DNA of 64,000 nt. Source: Anaerotignum lactatifermentans (lineage in GTDB: Bacteria; Bacillota; Clostridia; Lachnospirales; Anaerotignaceae). Position 1 is the first letter of the stretch; each line of letters begins with the position of its first letter. The notes under the pieces are model-generated. The model saw only the letters and a program-made list of their open reading frames with translations. It did not search any database and was not told where the DNA came from. Both the position numbers and the translations under genes were made by a program. This document shows positions 16,044 through 24,594 of this stretch, in pieces. The DNA lies in contig NZ_JACSNY010000004.1 of the NCBI RefSeq assembly GCF_016902535.1, positions 1-64,000 of the forward strand. Direction: 5' to 3'.

Positions 16044-17639
16044 ATGAGGCGATATTATCGGCCTGCCGCATTAGGTATGGCCGCTGTTCTTTCTGTGGGC
16101 ATTTTTACGGCGGAGGCTAACGCGCAGGAACCGCTGTCGGAGCCATGGAGCCAGGAAATGCCGGCGGAAGCAGACAGTGTAGGTACAATGACTTTGGAGG
16201 AAGTGACGGTTCTGGCGCAGGGCCAGGAAACCGAAGTGCTTTCCTTGGATACGGAAGCAGAGACGGCGGAAGCGCCCGCACCGGAGCAGAGCGAGTCTGC
16301 CGCGGCGGACAGAGATGCTGCCACCGGCGGGGAACTGTTTTCTGACGTAAGTCAAAGCAACTGGTATTACGGCGGTGTCAGCTATGTCATGAATAAGGGC
16401 CTGATGACAGGCATGGGAGACGGCACCTTTGGGCCCTATGTGAATATGACCCGAGCGCAGTTTCTGGTGGTGCTGTATCGTATGGAAGGCTCCCCGAAAA
16501 CAGACCTTTCCGCGTCTGTTTTGAATATACCGGAAACGCTGTCCTACGCACCAGCAGTTTATTGGGCGGATCAGGCAGGAATTCTAAAGAAGCATCCGCA
16601 GATTGTGAATGGATTGGAAATGGCAATCAGCCGGGAAGAGATGGTATCTCTTTTTTATGAATACATCCAGAGCAAAGGGATTGCGGTGGAAGAACGGGCG
16701 GATCTGGCGGCATTTCCAGACAGCGGAAGCGTATCGGCCGCAGCCAGCGAAGCCATGAGCTGGGCGGTTGCCGTGGGACTCGTCAGCGGAGATGGGGCGG
16801 AGAAGCTGCTTTTGCCGGCAAAAGGCACTAGCAGGGCTACCTGTGCGGTCATGATCTCCAGACTTTGTGAGAAATATTTTCTGGGAGAATTTGCCAATAT
16901 TCCCATCTATGCGCAGGCGGGGCATATTTCCTTTGAGACTGGCAATGAGAATACCGGGAAATTTGCGATTCTGATTTCCGAGATTGAGGCTAGTGCCAGC
17001 ATCAAAAAAGTGGAAGCGGCGGTGTGGTGCAGCGGCGATCGAAGTGATCTGGCCTTGTATACCGCGGAAAAACGGGATGGACAGTATGTGGTGCAGGGCG
17101 ATGTGACAAACCACAGATATCATTTCGGGCTCTATCAGACACAGATTTATGTAACGCTGACCAATGGTTTGCGGATTCCGGCCGGAACGCAGCAGGCCAA
17201 TATACAGGGCAGCGAGGCCCAGGTGCGTCTGGGCAGACAGCTGGATCAGGTTTACAGGGAGGCAGGACGCAATCTGTATGCCTGCTATCGCTGGGTAGCG
17301 GAGCATGTGACCTACAAGACGCTGCCGATTCCGCTGGAACCGCCGGCAGGATATACGGCGGATCAGTGGTATGCACTGCAGGCCTTCGAAAATCGGGAAG
17401 GAAACTGCTTCTGTTATGCGGCGGCATTTTATCAGCTGGCAAAAGGTCTTGGATATGATGCGAAATTCGTAGAAGGAAAGGTTGCCATGGCACGGGGCGG
17501 CTACGACCCCCATGGATGGGTGGAAATCACCATAAACGGCGCAACCTATATCTGTGACCCGGATATGCAGTATGAGGCGCCCAGCCATAATTTCTATATG
17601 CAGCCCATCCATAGTCCTGTTATTAAATATGTTTGGTAG
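16044..17639 (+). CDS. SLH-domain, Bsp-like repeat and transglutaminase-like surface protein
   Basis: The 531-residue secreted protein has a signal peptide at 1-28 (RRYYRPAALGMAAVLSVGIF...ANA), then an acidic linker. Three SLH-like repeats lie at about 95-285; the first reads FSDVSQSNWYYGGVSYVMNKGLMTG. A GBS-Bsp-like module follows (about 295-390: VEAAVWCSGDRSDLALYTAEK). A transglutaminase-like domain ends the chain, with Cys in NREGNCFCYAAAF, His in DPHGWVEI and Asp in YICDPD. The protein would sit on the wall by SLH binding to a secondary polymer and act on proteins or peptides outside the cell. It is followed at 9 nt by an MBOAT gene, which fits joint wall-polymer modification. ATG 16044 follows GGGGTTGGAAGTA. 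Confidence 0.85.
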   Translation: MRRYYRPAALGMAAVLSVGIFTAEANAQEPLSEPWSQEMPAEADSVGTMTLEEVTVLAQGQETEVLSLDTEAETAEAPAPEQSESAAADRDAATGGELFSDVSQSNWYYGGVSYVMNKGLMTGMGDGTFGPYVNMTRAQFLVVLYRMEGSPKTDLSASVLNIPETLSYAPAVYWADQAGILKKHPQIVNGLEMAISREEMVSLFYEYIQSKGIAVEERADLAAFPDSGSVSAAASEAMSWAVAVGLVSGDGAEKLLLPAKGTSRATCAVMISRLCEKYFLGEFANIPIYAQAGHISFETGNENTGKFAILISEIEASASIKKVEAAVWCSGDRSDLALYTAEKRDGQYVVQGDVTNHRYHFGLYQTQIYVTLTNGLRIPAGTQQANIQGSEAQVRLGRQLDQVYREAGRNLYACYRWVAEHVTYKTLPIPLEPPAGYTADQWYALQAFENREGNCFCYAAAFYQLAKGLGYDAKFVEGKVAMARGGYDPHGWVEITINGATYICDPDMQYEAPSHNFYMQPIHSPVIKYVW

Positions 17640-17648
17640 GAGGACGCT

Positions 17649-19055
17649 ATGGTTTTTAGTTCACTGACGTTTTTATGTGTTTTTCTGCCGCTGGTGCTGG
17701 CGTTGTACTATGCACTGCCCTCTCTGCGGCTGAGAAATATGCTGCTGATTCTGGTCAGTCTCCTGTTTTATGCCTATGGCGAGCCAGTGTATGTGCTTTT
17801 GATGATTGCCAGTATTCTGTTAAACTATGTTTTTGGCAGAACAATGGACACAGAACAGGAAGGAAGACGGAGGATCATCCTGATACTGGCTGTTGTGGTC
17901 AATCTGGGGCTGCTGGCGGTCTTTAAATATACGGACATGTTTTTGCAGACAGTTTCTCAGCTCAGCGGGAAGAAGATCCAGCCGGTGGGATTAGCGCTGC
18001 CTATTGGGATTTCTTTTTTCACGTTCCAGGCGCTGTCTTATGTGATTGATGTGTATCGAAAAGAGGTAGAGCCGCAGAAGAATCTTTGGAATGTGATGCT
18101 CTACATCTCCTTTTTCCCGCAGCTGATTGCCGGACCCATTGTGAAGTATCACGATATTCAGGAACAGATTTCTCATCGGGAAACGGACAGCCGGCAGATT
18201 GCTCAGGGGCTGCGGCGTTTTCTGGCGGGACTGTCCAAAAAGGTACTGATTTCCAATACCATGGCGGTAACGGCAGACGCTCTTTTTGCGGCGGCGCCGG
18301 GAGAAATCTGCGCTTTGTCGGCATGGCTGGCGGCCATCAGCTATCTGCTCCAGATCTATTTTGATTTCAGTGGATACAGCGATATGGCCATTGGTCTGGG
18401 GCGGATGTTTGGGTTCCGATTTTTGGAAAATTTCCGCTACCCCTATGTTTCTGCCAGCATACAGGAATTCTGGAGAAGATGGCATATTTCCCTTTCCACA
18501 TGGTTCAAGGAATATCTTTATATCCCTTTGGGCGGCAGCAGAAAAGGAACGCTGCGGACCTGTATCAATAAATTGATTGTGTTTTTCTGTACCGGACTGT
18601 GGCACGGCGCCAACTGGACCTTTGTCCTCTGGGGATTGTGGCACGGCACCTTTCTTCTTCTGGAGCAGGTGCTGCCGGTGAAAAAACTGCCAAAGACGCT
18701 GGCCCATATTTACGTACTGCTGGTGGTCTGTGTGGGATTTGTTATGTTCCGGGCGGATACCTTCCATCAGGGGATCTTCATGATCGGCAGTATGTTTGCT
18801 GGATGGGAATTTACGTCTTTGCAGCAGGCAGTGTTCTGGGAACAGCTTTCACCGCTGTATTTGGCAACGCTGGTGCTTGCGGTCGTTGGCAGTACACCCT
18901 GGCTGCCTAAGGCGGCAGGGCGTCTTCTGAAAACGGAACAATGGCGCAGACCGGCGGAATATTTCGGCTATGGAAGCAGTTTTCTGCTTTTGCTTTTGTG
19001 TATGCTGAGTCTGTCCAGCGGGACATACAATCCATTTATTTATTTTAGATTTTAG
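17649..19055 (+). CDS. MBOAT-family O-acyltransferase (AlgI/PatA/DltB type)
   Basis: The 468-residue multi-pass protein starts MVFSSLTFLCVFLPLVLALYY, typical of AlgI-like MBOAT proteins. It has FFPQLIAGPI, the DFSGYSDMAIGLGRMFGF block, FWRRWHISLSTWFKEYLYIPLGGSRKG, and the catalytic His in GLWHGANWTFVLWG. Such enzymes pass acetyl groups across the membrane for transfer to an exopolysaccharide or wall polymer. It sits between an SLH protein and a DHHW-type partner, matching the two-component (membrane acyl donor plus extracellular transferase) scheme of PatA/PatB and AlgI/AlgJ. RBS AGGAGGACGCT. Confidence 0.9.
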   Translation: MVFSSLTFLCVFLPLVLALYYALPSLRLRNMLLILVSLLFYAYGEPVYVLLMIASILLNYVFGRTMDTEQEGRRRIILILAVVVNLGLLAVFKYTDMFLQTVSQLSGKKIQPVGLALPIGISFFTFQALSYVIDVYRKEVEPQKNLWNVMLYISFFPQLIAGPIVKYHDIQEQISHRETDSRQIAQGLRRFLAGLSKKVLISNTMAVTADALFAAAPGEICALSAWLAAISYLLQIYFDFSGYSDMAIGLGRMFGFRFLENFRYPYVSASIQEFWRRWHISLSTWFKEYLYIPLGGSRKGTLRTCINKLIVFFCTGLWHGANWTFVLWGLWHGTFLLLEQVLPVKKLPKTLAHIYVLLVVCVGFVMFRADTFHQGIFMIGSMFAGWEFTSLQQAVFWEQLSPLYLATLVLAVVGSTPWLPKAAGRLLKTEQWRRPAEYFGYGSSFLLLLLCMLSLSSGTYNPFIYFRF

Positions 19056-19066
19056 GGGCTGTGAAG

Positions 19067-20461
19067 ATGAAACATAAAAAATATATTTGCTATCTCATCG
19101 TTGTCTGGGCAGTCCTGATCTTTCCTTTTGCGGGCATGGCCTTCTGGCCCAGCAACGAAACAACGGAAAATACGGAACTGGCCTCCTGGCCGGAACTGAA
19201 AACGGAAGAAGGCTGGAATAAGGAATATATGAGCCAGATGGGCGCTTATTTCGAGGACCATTTTGCCCTCCGGCAGTATTGGGTGACGGCCAATGCCCTG
19301 CTGCGGAGCACGCTGTTTTATACCAGCGCCACGGATCAGGTGGTGCTGGGTTCAGAGGACTGGCTCTATTACAGCGGCACGCTGGACGATTATCTGGGAA
19401 AAAATCTGTTTTCCGAACGGGAGAAGTTTGCGCTCCTCCATAATTTAAAGCTGATTCAGGAGTATGTAGAGGGACAGGGCAGTCAGTTTATTTTGATGGT
19501 CCCGCCCAATAAAAACAGCTTGTATGATGAGCATATGCCCTCCCATTATCAGAAGGCGGATGTCAGTAACCTGTGGGAGCTGACGGAAGCGTTGAAGGAA
19601 GAAGAGATTGGGTATGTGGATCTTCTGGAGGAATTTTCAAAGACGGAGGAAACCCTTTATTTCCAAAGAGATTCCCATTGGAACAGCAAAGGCGCGCTGC
19701 TGGCTTACTGTACGCTCATGGAGCAGACGGGACGAAACTTTGAGACCTATCGGAATGTGCCCTATGACCTGAAAAAAGAGCACAGCGGAGACCTGGACGA
19801 AATGCTTTTTCCCAAGGCAGTACAGATGGAAGAGGATTTCGTCTATGATTATGGCTGGAATTATCGTTATATCAATGAAGTGAAGGACAATATGGATTCC
19901 TGGATCGAAACGGTCAATCCACAAAAGGACGGTACAATTCTCATGTATCGGGATTCCTTTGGAGAAAGCCTGCTGCCTTTTGTGGCGGAGGCTTATGGCA
20001 GGGCTTATTTTTCCAGGCTGGTGCCCTATAATCTGTTACAGATAGGGCAGTATGGGCCGGATACGGTGGTCATTGAGAAAGTAGAGCGGAATCTGGACGA
20101 TTTTATTCAACAGGCCCCCATTATGACATATCCCCAGAGGGAAAACATTTCCGCCCCGGAGGCGAAGACGGATACGACGATTCTGGCTGAAAAATCCGGC
20201 TCTTTTCTGGAAGTGCAGGGGATTTTGGATGAGGACTATTTAGATACCAAAACAGAGATCTATGTTTCCGTAAGGAATGAAGCCACGATGGAAACAAAGA
20301 CCTATGAAGCATTTTATACCAGTACGGAGGAAGGCGGCGGTTTTCAGCTTTATCTCAGCGGCGGCAGCCTTTGGGAAGGCGAACTGCGGCTGAGTGTCAT
20401 TGCCGTGAACGGCGGACAGGCCTTTCTTACTGGAAGCACAAATATCACATGGGAAATTTAG
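19067..20461 (+). CDS. DHHW-family (AlgJ/AlgX/PatB-like) extracellular O-acetyltransferase partner
   Basis: The 464-residue protein has one N-terminal membrane anchor (about residues 7-25), then a SGNH-like domain with YFQRDSHWNSKGALLAY. The DSHWN pattern gives the DHHW family its name and supplies the Asp/His pair. Later comes MYRDSFGESLLPF with a candidate serine. A C-terminal beta-rich region (about 360-464) may bind polymer. ATG 19067 is favoured over the in-frame GTG at 19061 because the AGGGG site is eight bases before it. It starts 11 nt after the MBOAT gene, whose acetyl donor role it would complete. Confidence 0.85.
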   Translation: MKHKKYICYLIVVWAVLIFPFAGMAFWPSNETTENTELASWPELKTEEGWNKEYMSQMGAYFEDHFALRQYWVTANALLRSTLFYTSATDQVVLGSEDWLYYSGTLDDYLGKNLFSEREKFALLHNLKLIQEYVEGQGSQFILMVPPNKNSLYDEHMPSHYQKADVSNLWELTEALKEEEIGYVDLLEEFSKTEETLYFQRDSHWNSKGALLAYCTLMEQTGRNFETYRNVPYDLKKEHSGDLDEMLFPKAVQMEEDFVYDYGWNYRYINEVKDNMDSWIETVNPQKDGTILMYRDSFGESLLPFVAEAYGRAYFSRLVPYNLLQIGQYGPDTVVIEKVERNLDDFIQQAPIMTYPQRENISAPEAKTDTTILAEKSGSFLEVQGILDEDYLDTKTEIYVSVRNEATMETKTYEAFYTSTEEGGGFQLYLSGGSLWEGELRLSVIAVNGGQAFLTGSTNITWEI

Positions 20462-20472
20462 GAGGGAATGGT

Positions 20473-21189
20473 ATGAACATGAGAAAAGTATGGGCATGGG
20501 CCATGGCAGCGGCAGTCTGCGCCGCTTTGGCTGGATGCGGACAAACGGAAGAAACCGTGGAAGAGGAACAGTATCTGACCATCGGCGCGGCGGCGGAAGG
20601 CGCTTTCGATCTGCTGGTGAATAACGCTACAGGCCAGGATATTACAGCCTTTGCCATGAAAACAGGGGTGGAGGAAACATATCCCGCCAGCATGATGGGC
20701 AGTGAGGATGTATGGAAAAACGGCGAGACAGCCGAAGTATTCTATCTGCCGGAGGAAACAGAGGAAATGGAAATGGAAACGGAGACCGATGTGGTGTTCC
20801 AGCCTTCCTATCAGGCACAAGTCACTTTGGCGGACGGCAGTGTATATGAGCTGACCGCTTTGGGTCTGGAGGATCTGGATGGAGAAGTAAGCCTTTGTAT
20901 GGAAGAGGAAGTCCTTTATGTAACATATACCAGCAAGACTTCCGGCGATACGGTTTCTACTAAGGAACAGGAAATGGCGGCGATCGCGCAGCAGAAAGCA
21001 ATGGAAGAGGCAGAAGCGCAGGCAGAGAGTCAGGCGGCACAGGAACCGGCTCAATCTGCACCCGCACAGTCTGAACCGGTTCAGACAGCACCGGCGCAGC
21101 AACCGGTACAGTCTGCTCCTGTGGAACAGATCCCGGAACAGACCACGGAAGGCTGCCTGACAGAAGGCGGCGGCCCGGTATTTAATTAA
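20473..21189 (+). CDS. Lipoprotein of the wall O-acylation operon
   Basis: The 238-residue protein has a lipobox LAGCG at about residues 17-21, so it would be anchored outside the membrane. The middle (about 30-160) is an acidic beta-rich domain of unknown family. The last 70 residues are Gln/Ala/Pro/Glu-rich (AQAESQAAQEPAQSAPAQSE...), likely an extended wall spacer. ATG 20473 follows GGAGGGAATGGT, 11 nt after the DHHW gene, so it is the fourth gene of the surface operon. No function can be assigned; a scaffold for the acyltransferase is a guess from context. Confidence 0.7.
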   Translation: MNMRKVWAWAMAAAVCAALAGCGQTEETVEEEQYLTIGAAAEGAFDLLVNNATGQDITAFAMKTGVEETYPASMMGSEDVWKNGETAEVFYLPEETEEMEMETETDVVFQPSYQAQVTLADGSVYELTALGLEDLDGEVSLCMEEEVLYVTYTSKTSGDTVSTKEQEMAAIAQQKAMEEAEAQAESQAAQEPAQSAPAQSEPVQTAPAQQPVQSAPVEQIPEQTTEGCLTEGGGPVFN

Positions 21190-21202
21190 AGAGAACAGAA
21201 AG

Positions 21203-21241
21203 ATTCCCTGCCATGTGTTTTTGTGGCAGGGGATGTTTTTT
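21203..21241 (+). terminator. Terminator of the surface operon
   Basis: CCCTGCCA / TGGCAGGG stem followed by GATG and a T-run. Confidence 0.85.
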
Positions 21242-21242
21242 G

Positions 21243-21266
21243 GAGCCTGAAAAGGCTCTTTTTTTT
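21243..21266 (+). terminator. Second terminator in tandem
   Basis: GAGCCT, a 4-nt loop, AGGCTC and eight T's. It lies directly after the first terminator and 24 nt from the convergent LysR stop codon. Confidence 0.85.
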
Positions 21267-21289
21267 ATGTTGTTTTTTGGGGGCCTGTC

Positions 21290-22183
21290 TTATATCAATA
21301 TTTGCTTTTCGGAGAAGAAGGTTCTGGCAAATTCCAGAAAGGATTTTAATTCGGGATGCCCCGCCAGCTTTTTGTAGTAAATGCCGTAGGAAAGCCGCTC
21401 TGTATCAGCGATGGGGACATAGGAAAGGGCGGGGTCCCTGATGGCGAAATGGTCGGGGACAATAGCGGTGCCGTAGCCTGCCCGGGCCAGTGTAACAGAG
21501 GTTTCTATGGAATCACAGAGATAGATATGAGAGGAGGGGCGATTTCCCATAACCTGGTGCTGTATTTTTGCCAGTTCCCCGGGACATTTTCTGGGGTCCA
21601 GAACAACCAGGCGTTCCTGCTCCAGGGCGGAGATGGTAATTTCTTCCGGTGCCGCAGTATCCTGCTTTCGCTTGGAAACAGCAATCACAGGCAGTTTTGT
21701 CAGTTCCTTGTAGTAGATATATTCTTTCAGGCCATATTCCTGAAAGGCGATGACCGCGTCCAGACTCCCTTCCACCAGATGCTGGTAAATATGACGGAAG
21801 GGGATCACCTGAAAAACAGGATAGATCTCCGGATATTTCAGCCGCATCTGTTCCAGTACGGAGGTAAGGAGATAAACATCGTTGTAAGTATGGCAACCAA
21901 TGACAAAGGGCTTCCTTTGGTCCTCAAAGGAGCCTTCCATTCTTTTTTTGGCTCGTTCCATAATATCCAGTATGGATTTTGCGTCCGGGATGAACATGAG
22001 TCCGGCCCGGGTCAGCTCTACCTTGCGGGTGGTGCGAAGAAAGAGTGTTACGTTCAGTTCTTCCTCCAGGGAGTGAATCTGCTGGGTAACCGCTGGCTGG
22101 GTCACGTTCAGATGCTGGGCCGCTTTGGCAAAGTTCAATGTTTCCGCAACAGTCAGGAAACAGGAAAGCTGCATGGAATTCAT
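21290..22183 (-). CDS. LysR-type transcription regulator
   Basis: The 297-residue protein starts MNSMQLSCFLTVAETLNFAKAAQHL. It has the LysR helix-turn-helix (NVTQPAVTQQIHSLE) at the N-terminus and a substrate-binding effector domain from about residue 90. It is read away from a MarR gene, with 160 nt between them holding a dyad that fits its box. The effector is unknown. Its minus-strand ribosome site is AGGAGGTATTTT. Targets may be itself and the MarR-exporter operon. Confidence 0.85.
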   Translation of the reverse strand: MNSMQLSCFLTVAETLNFAKAAQHLNVTQPAVTQQIHSLEEELNVTLFLRTTRKVELTRAGLMFIPDAKSILDIMERAKKRMEGSFEDQRKPFVIGCHTYNDVYLLTSVLEQMRLKYPEIYPVFQVIPFRHIYQHLVEGSLDAVIAFQEYGLKEYIYYKELTKLPVIAVSKRKQDTAAPEEITISALEQERLVVLDPRKCPGELAKIQHQVMGNRPSSHIYLCDSIETSVTLARAGYGTAIVPDHFAIRDPALSYVPIADTERLSYGIYYKKLAGHPELKSFLEFARTFFSEKQILI

Positions 22184-22204
22184 AAAATACCTCCTATATT
22201 ATTG

Positions 22205-22219
22205 ATAAGTATTACTTAT
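22205..22219. promoter_or_regulatory. LysR/MarR-type operator
   Basis: ATAAG-TATTA-CTTAT is a perfect dyad containing TAAGTATTACTTA, the T-N11-A form of LysR boxes. TTATTG and CAATAA arms extend it on both sides. It lies just upstream of the LysR start, between divergent genes. Confidence 0.55.
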
Positions 22220-22343
22220 TAACAATAACATATTCTGAATTCACTTACAACAAAATTCGGTTTAAGATAATCCATAGAGCCAGTGATCGTTTGTTTGCTG
22301 ACGATTGGAGGCCGAACAATTTAAAGGAAAGGAAGTGGCATCA

Positions 22344-22808
22344 TTGAAAAATGATTTTGGCATTATACTGCTGCGGCAGATCAATGGCCTTCTGGGTTTT
22401 TATCATAACCACCGTCTGGAGAAAATATCCGGACTGACCTTCTCGCAGATTTTTCTGCTTTATGAGATGTTTGATATGGCGGATCAGGAGAAAAGAGGTT
22501 TTTCTCTTTCCGCTCTGGCGGCAGAAACGGGTTTTTCAAAATCCACGGTATGCGCTACATTAAGGGCGCTGAAAGAAGCCGGGTACATTAAGATGAACGC
22601 GGACCGTATGGATCATCGGCGGAAAAAGATATTTCTTACGCAGAAGGCCGAGGCGGCCCGTGAAGAAGTAAACGACTTTGTGAAAGAGGTAAATACTTCC
22701 CTGCGGCAGGGAATCACAGATCAGGAAATGGAAGTTCTGGAGTATTCCTTACAGAAGATACTGGAGAATATCCGGATAACCAGAGCGCGCTGTCTTGATC
22801 TGGAATAA
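22344..22808 (+). CDS. MarR-family regulator of the ABC exporter operon
   Basis: The protein has 154 residues from TTG 22344, chosen for the AAAGGAAGTGG site; a longer frame to 22305 lacks one. The winged helix-turn-helix is clear (LSALAAETGFSKSTVCATLRALKEAGYI) with a basic wing (DHRRKKIFLTQKA). It precedes two ABC half-transporter genes by 25 nt, the common arrangement for a local repressor of a multidrug exporter. The ligand is unknown. Confidence 0.85.
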   Translation: MKNDFGIILLRQINGLLGFYHNHRLEKISGLTFSQIFLLYEMFDMADQEKRGFSLSALAAETGFSKSTVCATLRALKEAGYIKMNADRMDHRRKKIFLTQKAEAAREEVNDFVKEVNTSLRQGITDQEMEVLEYSLQKILENIRITRARCLDLE

Positions 22809-22833
22809 AGAAGGAAGGAGACTGACGAAAAAA

Positions 22834-24594
22834 ATGATCCAACTGATGAAATATTTGAAAGAATATAGAAAAGACGCTGTATTGACGCCCATCCTTGTCA
22901 TATTGGAAACCATGGGGGAATTGATGCTGACCGTTATCATCGGCAGATTTATTGATGAGCTTTCCAATTCCGCTACGACCATGGATACTATCTGGCACTA
23001 TGGCGTACAGCTGATTATTGTGGCGGCAATCTGCTTGATTTTTGGCTCTGTCTGCGGATGGGAGTCTGTAAAAGCGGCTTCGGGGCTGTCAAAAAATCTG
23101 AGAATTGCCATGTTTGATAAAATACAGGATTTTTCCTTTACGAACATTGACCGGTTCTCTACCAACAGCCTGGTAACCCGTATGACTACGGACGTGACGA
23201 ATTTACAGAACGCTTATATGATGACTTTGCGAGTAGCGGCCAAAGCACCGATTTCCATTCTCTGTGCTTTGATTATGGCCTTTGTAATCAACTGGAAGAT
23301 TGCTCTGGTATATATCGTGGTGATTTTGCTGCTGTTTGTAGGGCTGTTTACGATCGCCCGCGCGACACATCCTATTTTCCAGAGAGTATTCCGTACCTAT
23401 GATAAGCTCAATGGCGTTGTTCGGGAAAACCTGCACGGAATCCGGGTGGTCAAGGGATTTGTCAGAGAGGACTTTGAAAATCAGAAATTTGAAACAATTT
23501 CCGGTGAGATCAAAAAAGATTTTACCAAGGCGGAGAAGCTGATTGCCTTCAACCCCTTTATGATGCAGACAGCCATTTATGTCTGCCTGATCTTTATTTC
23601 CTGGCTGTCCGCCAAAGCTATTGTCGGCTCTGCCAGCGGTGTGGCTGTGGGCGGCATTTATATGACCACGGGCAATTTCCAGAACCTGATTACTTATTCC
23701 ATGATGATTCTGATGTCTCTGATGATGCTTTCTTTGATCTATGTCATGATGATGATGTCCAGAGAATCGGTACACCGTATCAAAGAAGTGCTGGCGGAAG
23801 AATCCAACCTTCATAATCCTGAGGAGGCAGTATCCGAGATCCGGGACGGTGAGATTATTTTTGAAAATGTCGGCTTCAGCTATGCGGATGACCCGGAAAA
23901 GCTCTGTCTGTCGGAAATCAATTTACAGATCCGCTCCGGTGAGACCATTGGCATTATCGGCGGCACAGGCTCCGGCAAATCCTCACTGATCCAGCTGATC
24001 CCCAGACTGTACGATGCGACTGTGGGTAAAGTATCCGTCGGCGGCAGAGATGTGCGGGAATATGAACTGGAAGCTCTTCGTGATGCCGTTGCCGTTGTAC
24101 TCCAGAAAAATGTACTGTTTTCCGGTACCATCAAAGAAAATCTCCGCTGGGGCAACGCGGACGCCACAGACGAGGAGTTGCTGGAGGTATGCAGACTGGC
24201 ACAGGCAGATTCCTTCATTTCTACCTTCCCCGATGGATATGATACCTATATCGAGCAGGGCGGCACCAATGTTTCCGGCGGCCAGAAGCAGCGGCTTTGT
24301 ATTGCCAGAGCACTGCTGAAACATCCAAAAGTCCTGATTCTGGACGATTCCACCAGCGCGGTGGATACAAAGACAGACGCTCTGATCCGAAGAGCCTTTC
24401 GTTCCTATCTTCCTGAGACTACGAAGATCATCATTGCGCAAAGAATCTCTTCTGTGGAGGATGCAGACAGAATCATTGTGATGGACGGCGGTAGGATTGA
24501 TGCCATCGGCACCCATGAGGAACTGCTGAAATCCAACAGGATCTATCAGGAAGTATATGAATCTCAGCAAAAAGGAGGCGGTGAAGATGAGTAA
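22834..24594 (+). CDS. ABC exporter half-transporter with degenerate ATP site
   Basis: The 586-residue protein has six membrane helices (about 20-320) then an ATPase domain: Walker A GGTGSGKSS, signature VSGGQKQR, Walker B VLILDDSTSAVD, and IIAQRISSV in place of the H-loop. The catalytic Glu after Walker B is Asp and the switch His is Gln. This is the pattern of the degenerate partner in heterodimeric exporters such as TM287/288 and BmrC/BmrD. It overlaps the next gene by 8 nt (ATGAGTAA), so the two proteins would be made together. The ATG at 22834 has an AAGGAGA site 12 nt before it. Confidence 0.9.
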   Translation: MIQLMKYLKEYRKDAVLTPILVILETMGELMLTVIIGRFIDELSNSATTMDTIWHYGVQLIIVAAICLIFGSVCGWESVKAASGLSKNLRIAMFDKIQDFSFTNIDRFSTNSLVTRMTTDVTNLQNAYMMTLRVAAKAPISILCALIMAFVINWKIALVYIVVILLLFVGLFTIARATHPIFQRVFRTYDKLNGVVRENLHGIRVVKGFVREDFENQKFETISGEIKKDFTKAEKLIAFNPFMMQTAIYVCLIFISWLSAKAIVGSASGVAVGGIYMTTGNFQNLITYSMMILMSLMMLSLIYVMMMMSRESVHRIKEVLAEESNLHNPEEAVSEIRDGEIIFENVGFSYADDPEKLCLSEINLQIRSGETIGIIGGTGSGKSSLIQLIPRLYDATVGKVSVGGRDVREYELEALRDAVAVVLQKNVLFSGTIKENLRWGNADATDEELLEVCRLAQADSFISTFPDGYDTYIEQGGTNVSGGQKQRLCIARALLKHPKVLILDDSTSAVDTKTDALIRRAFRSYLPETTKIIIAQRISSVEDADRIIVMDGGRIDAIGTHEELLKSNRIYQEVYESQQKGGGEDE

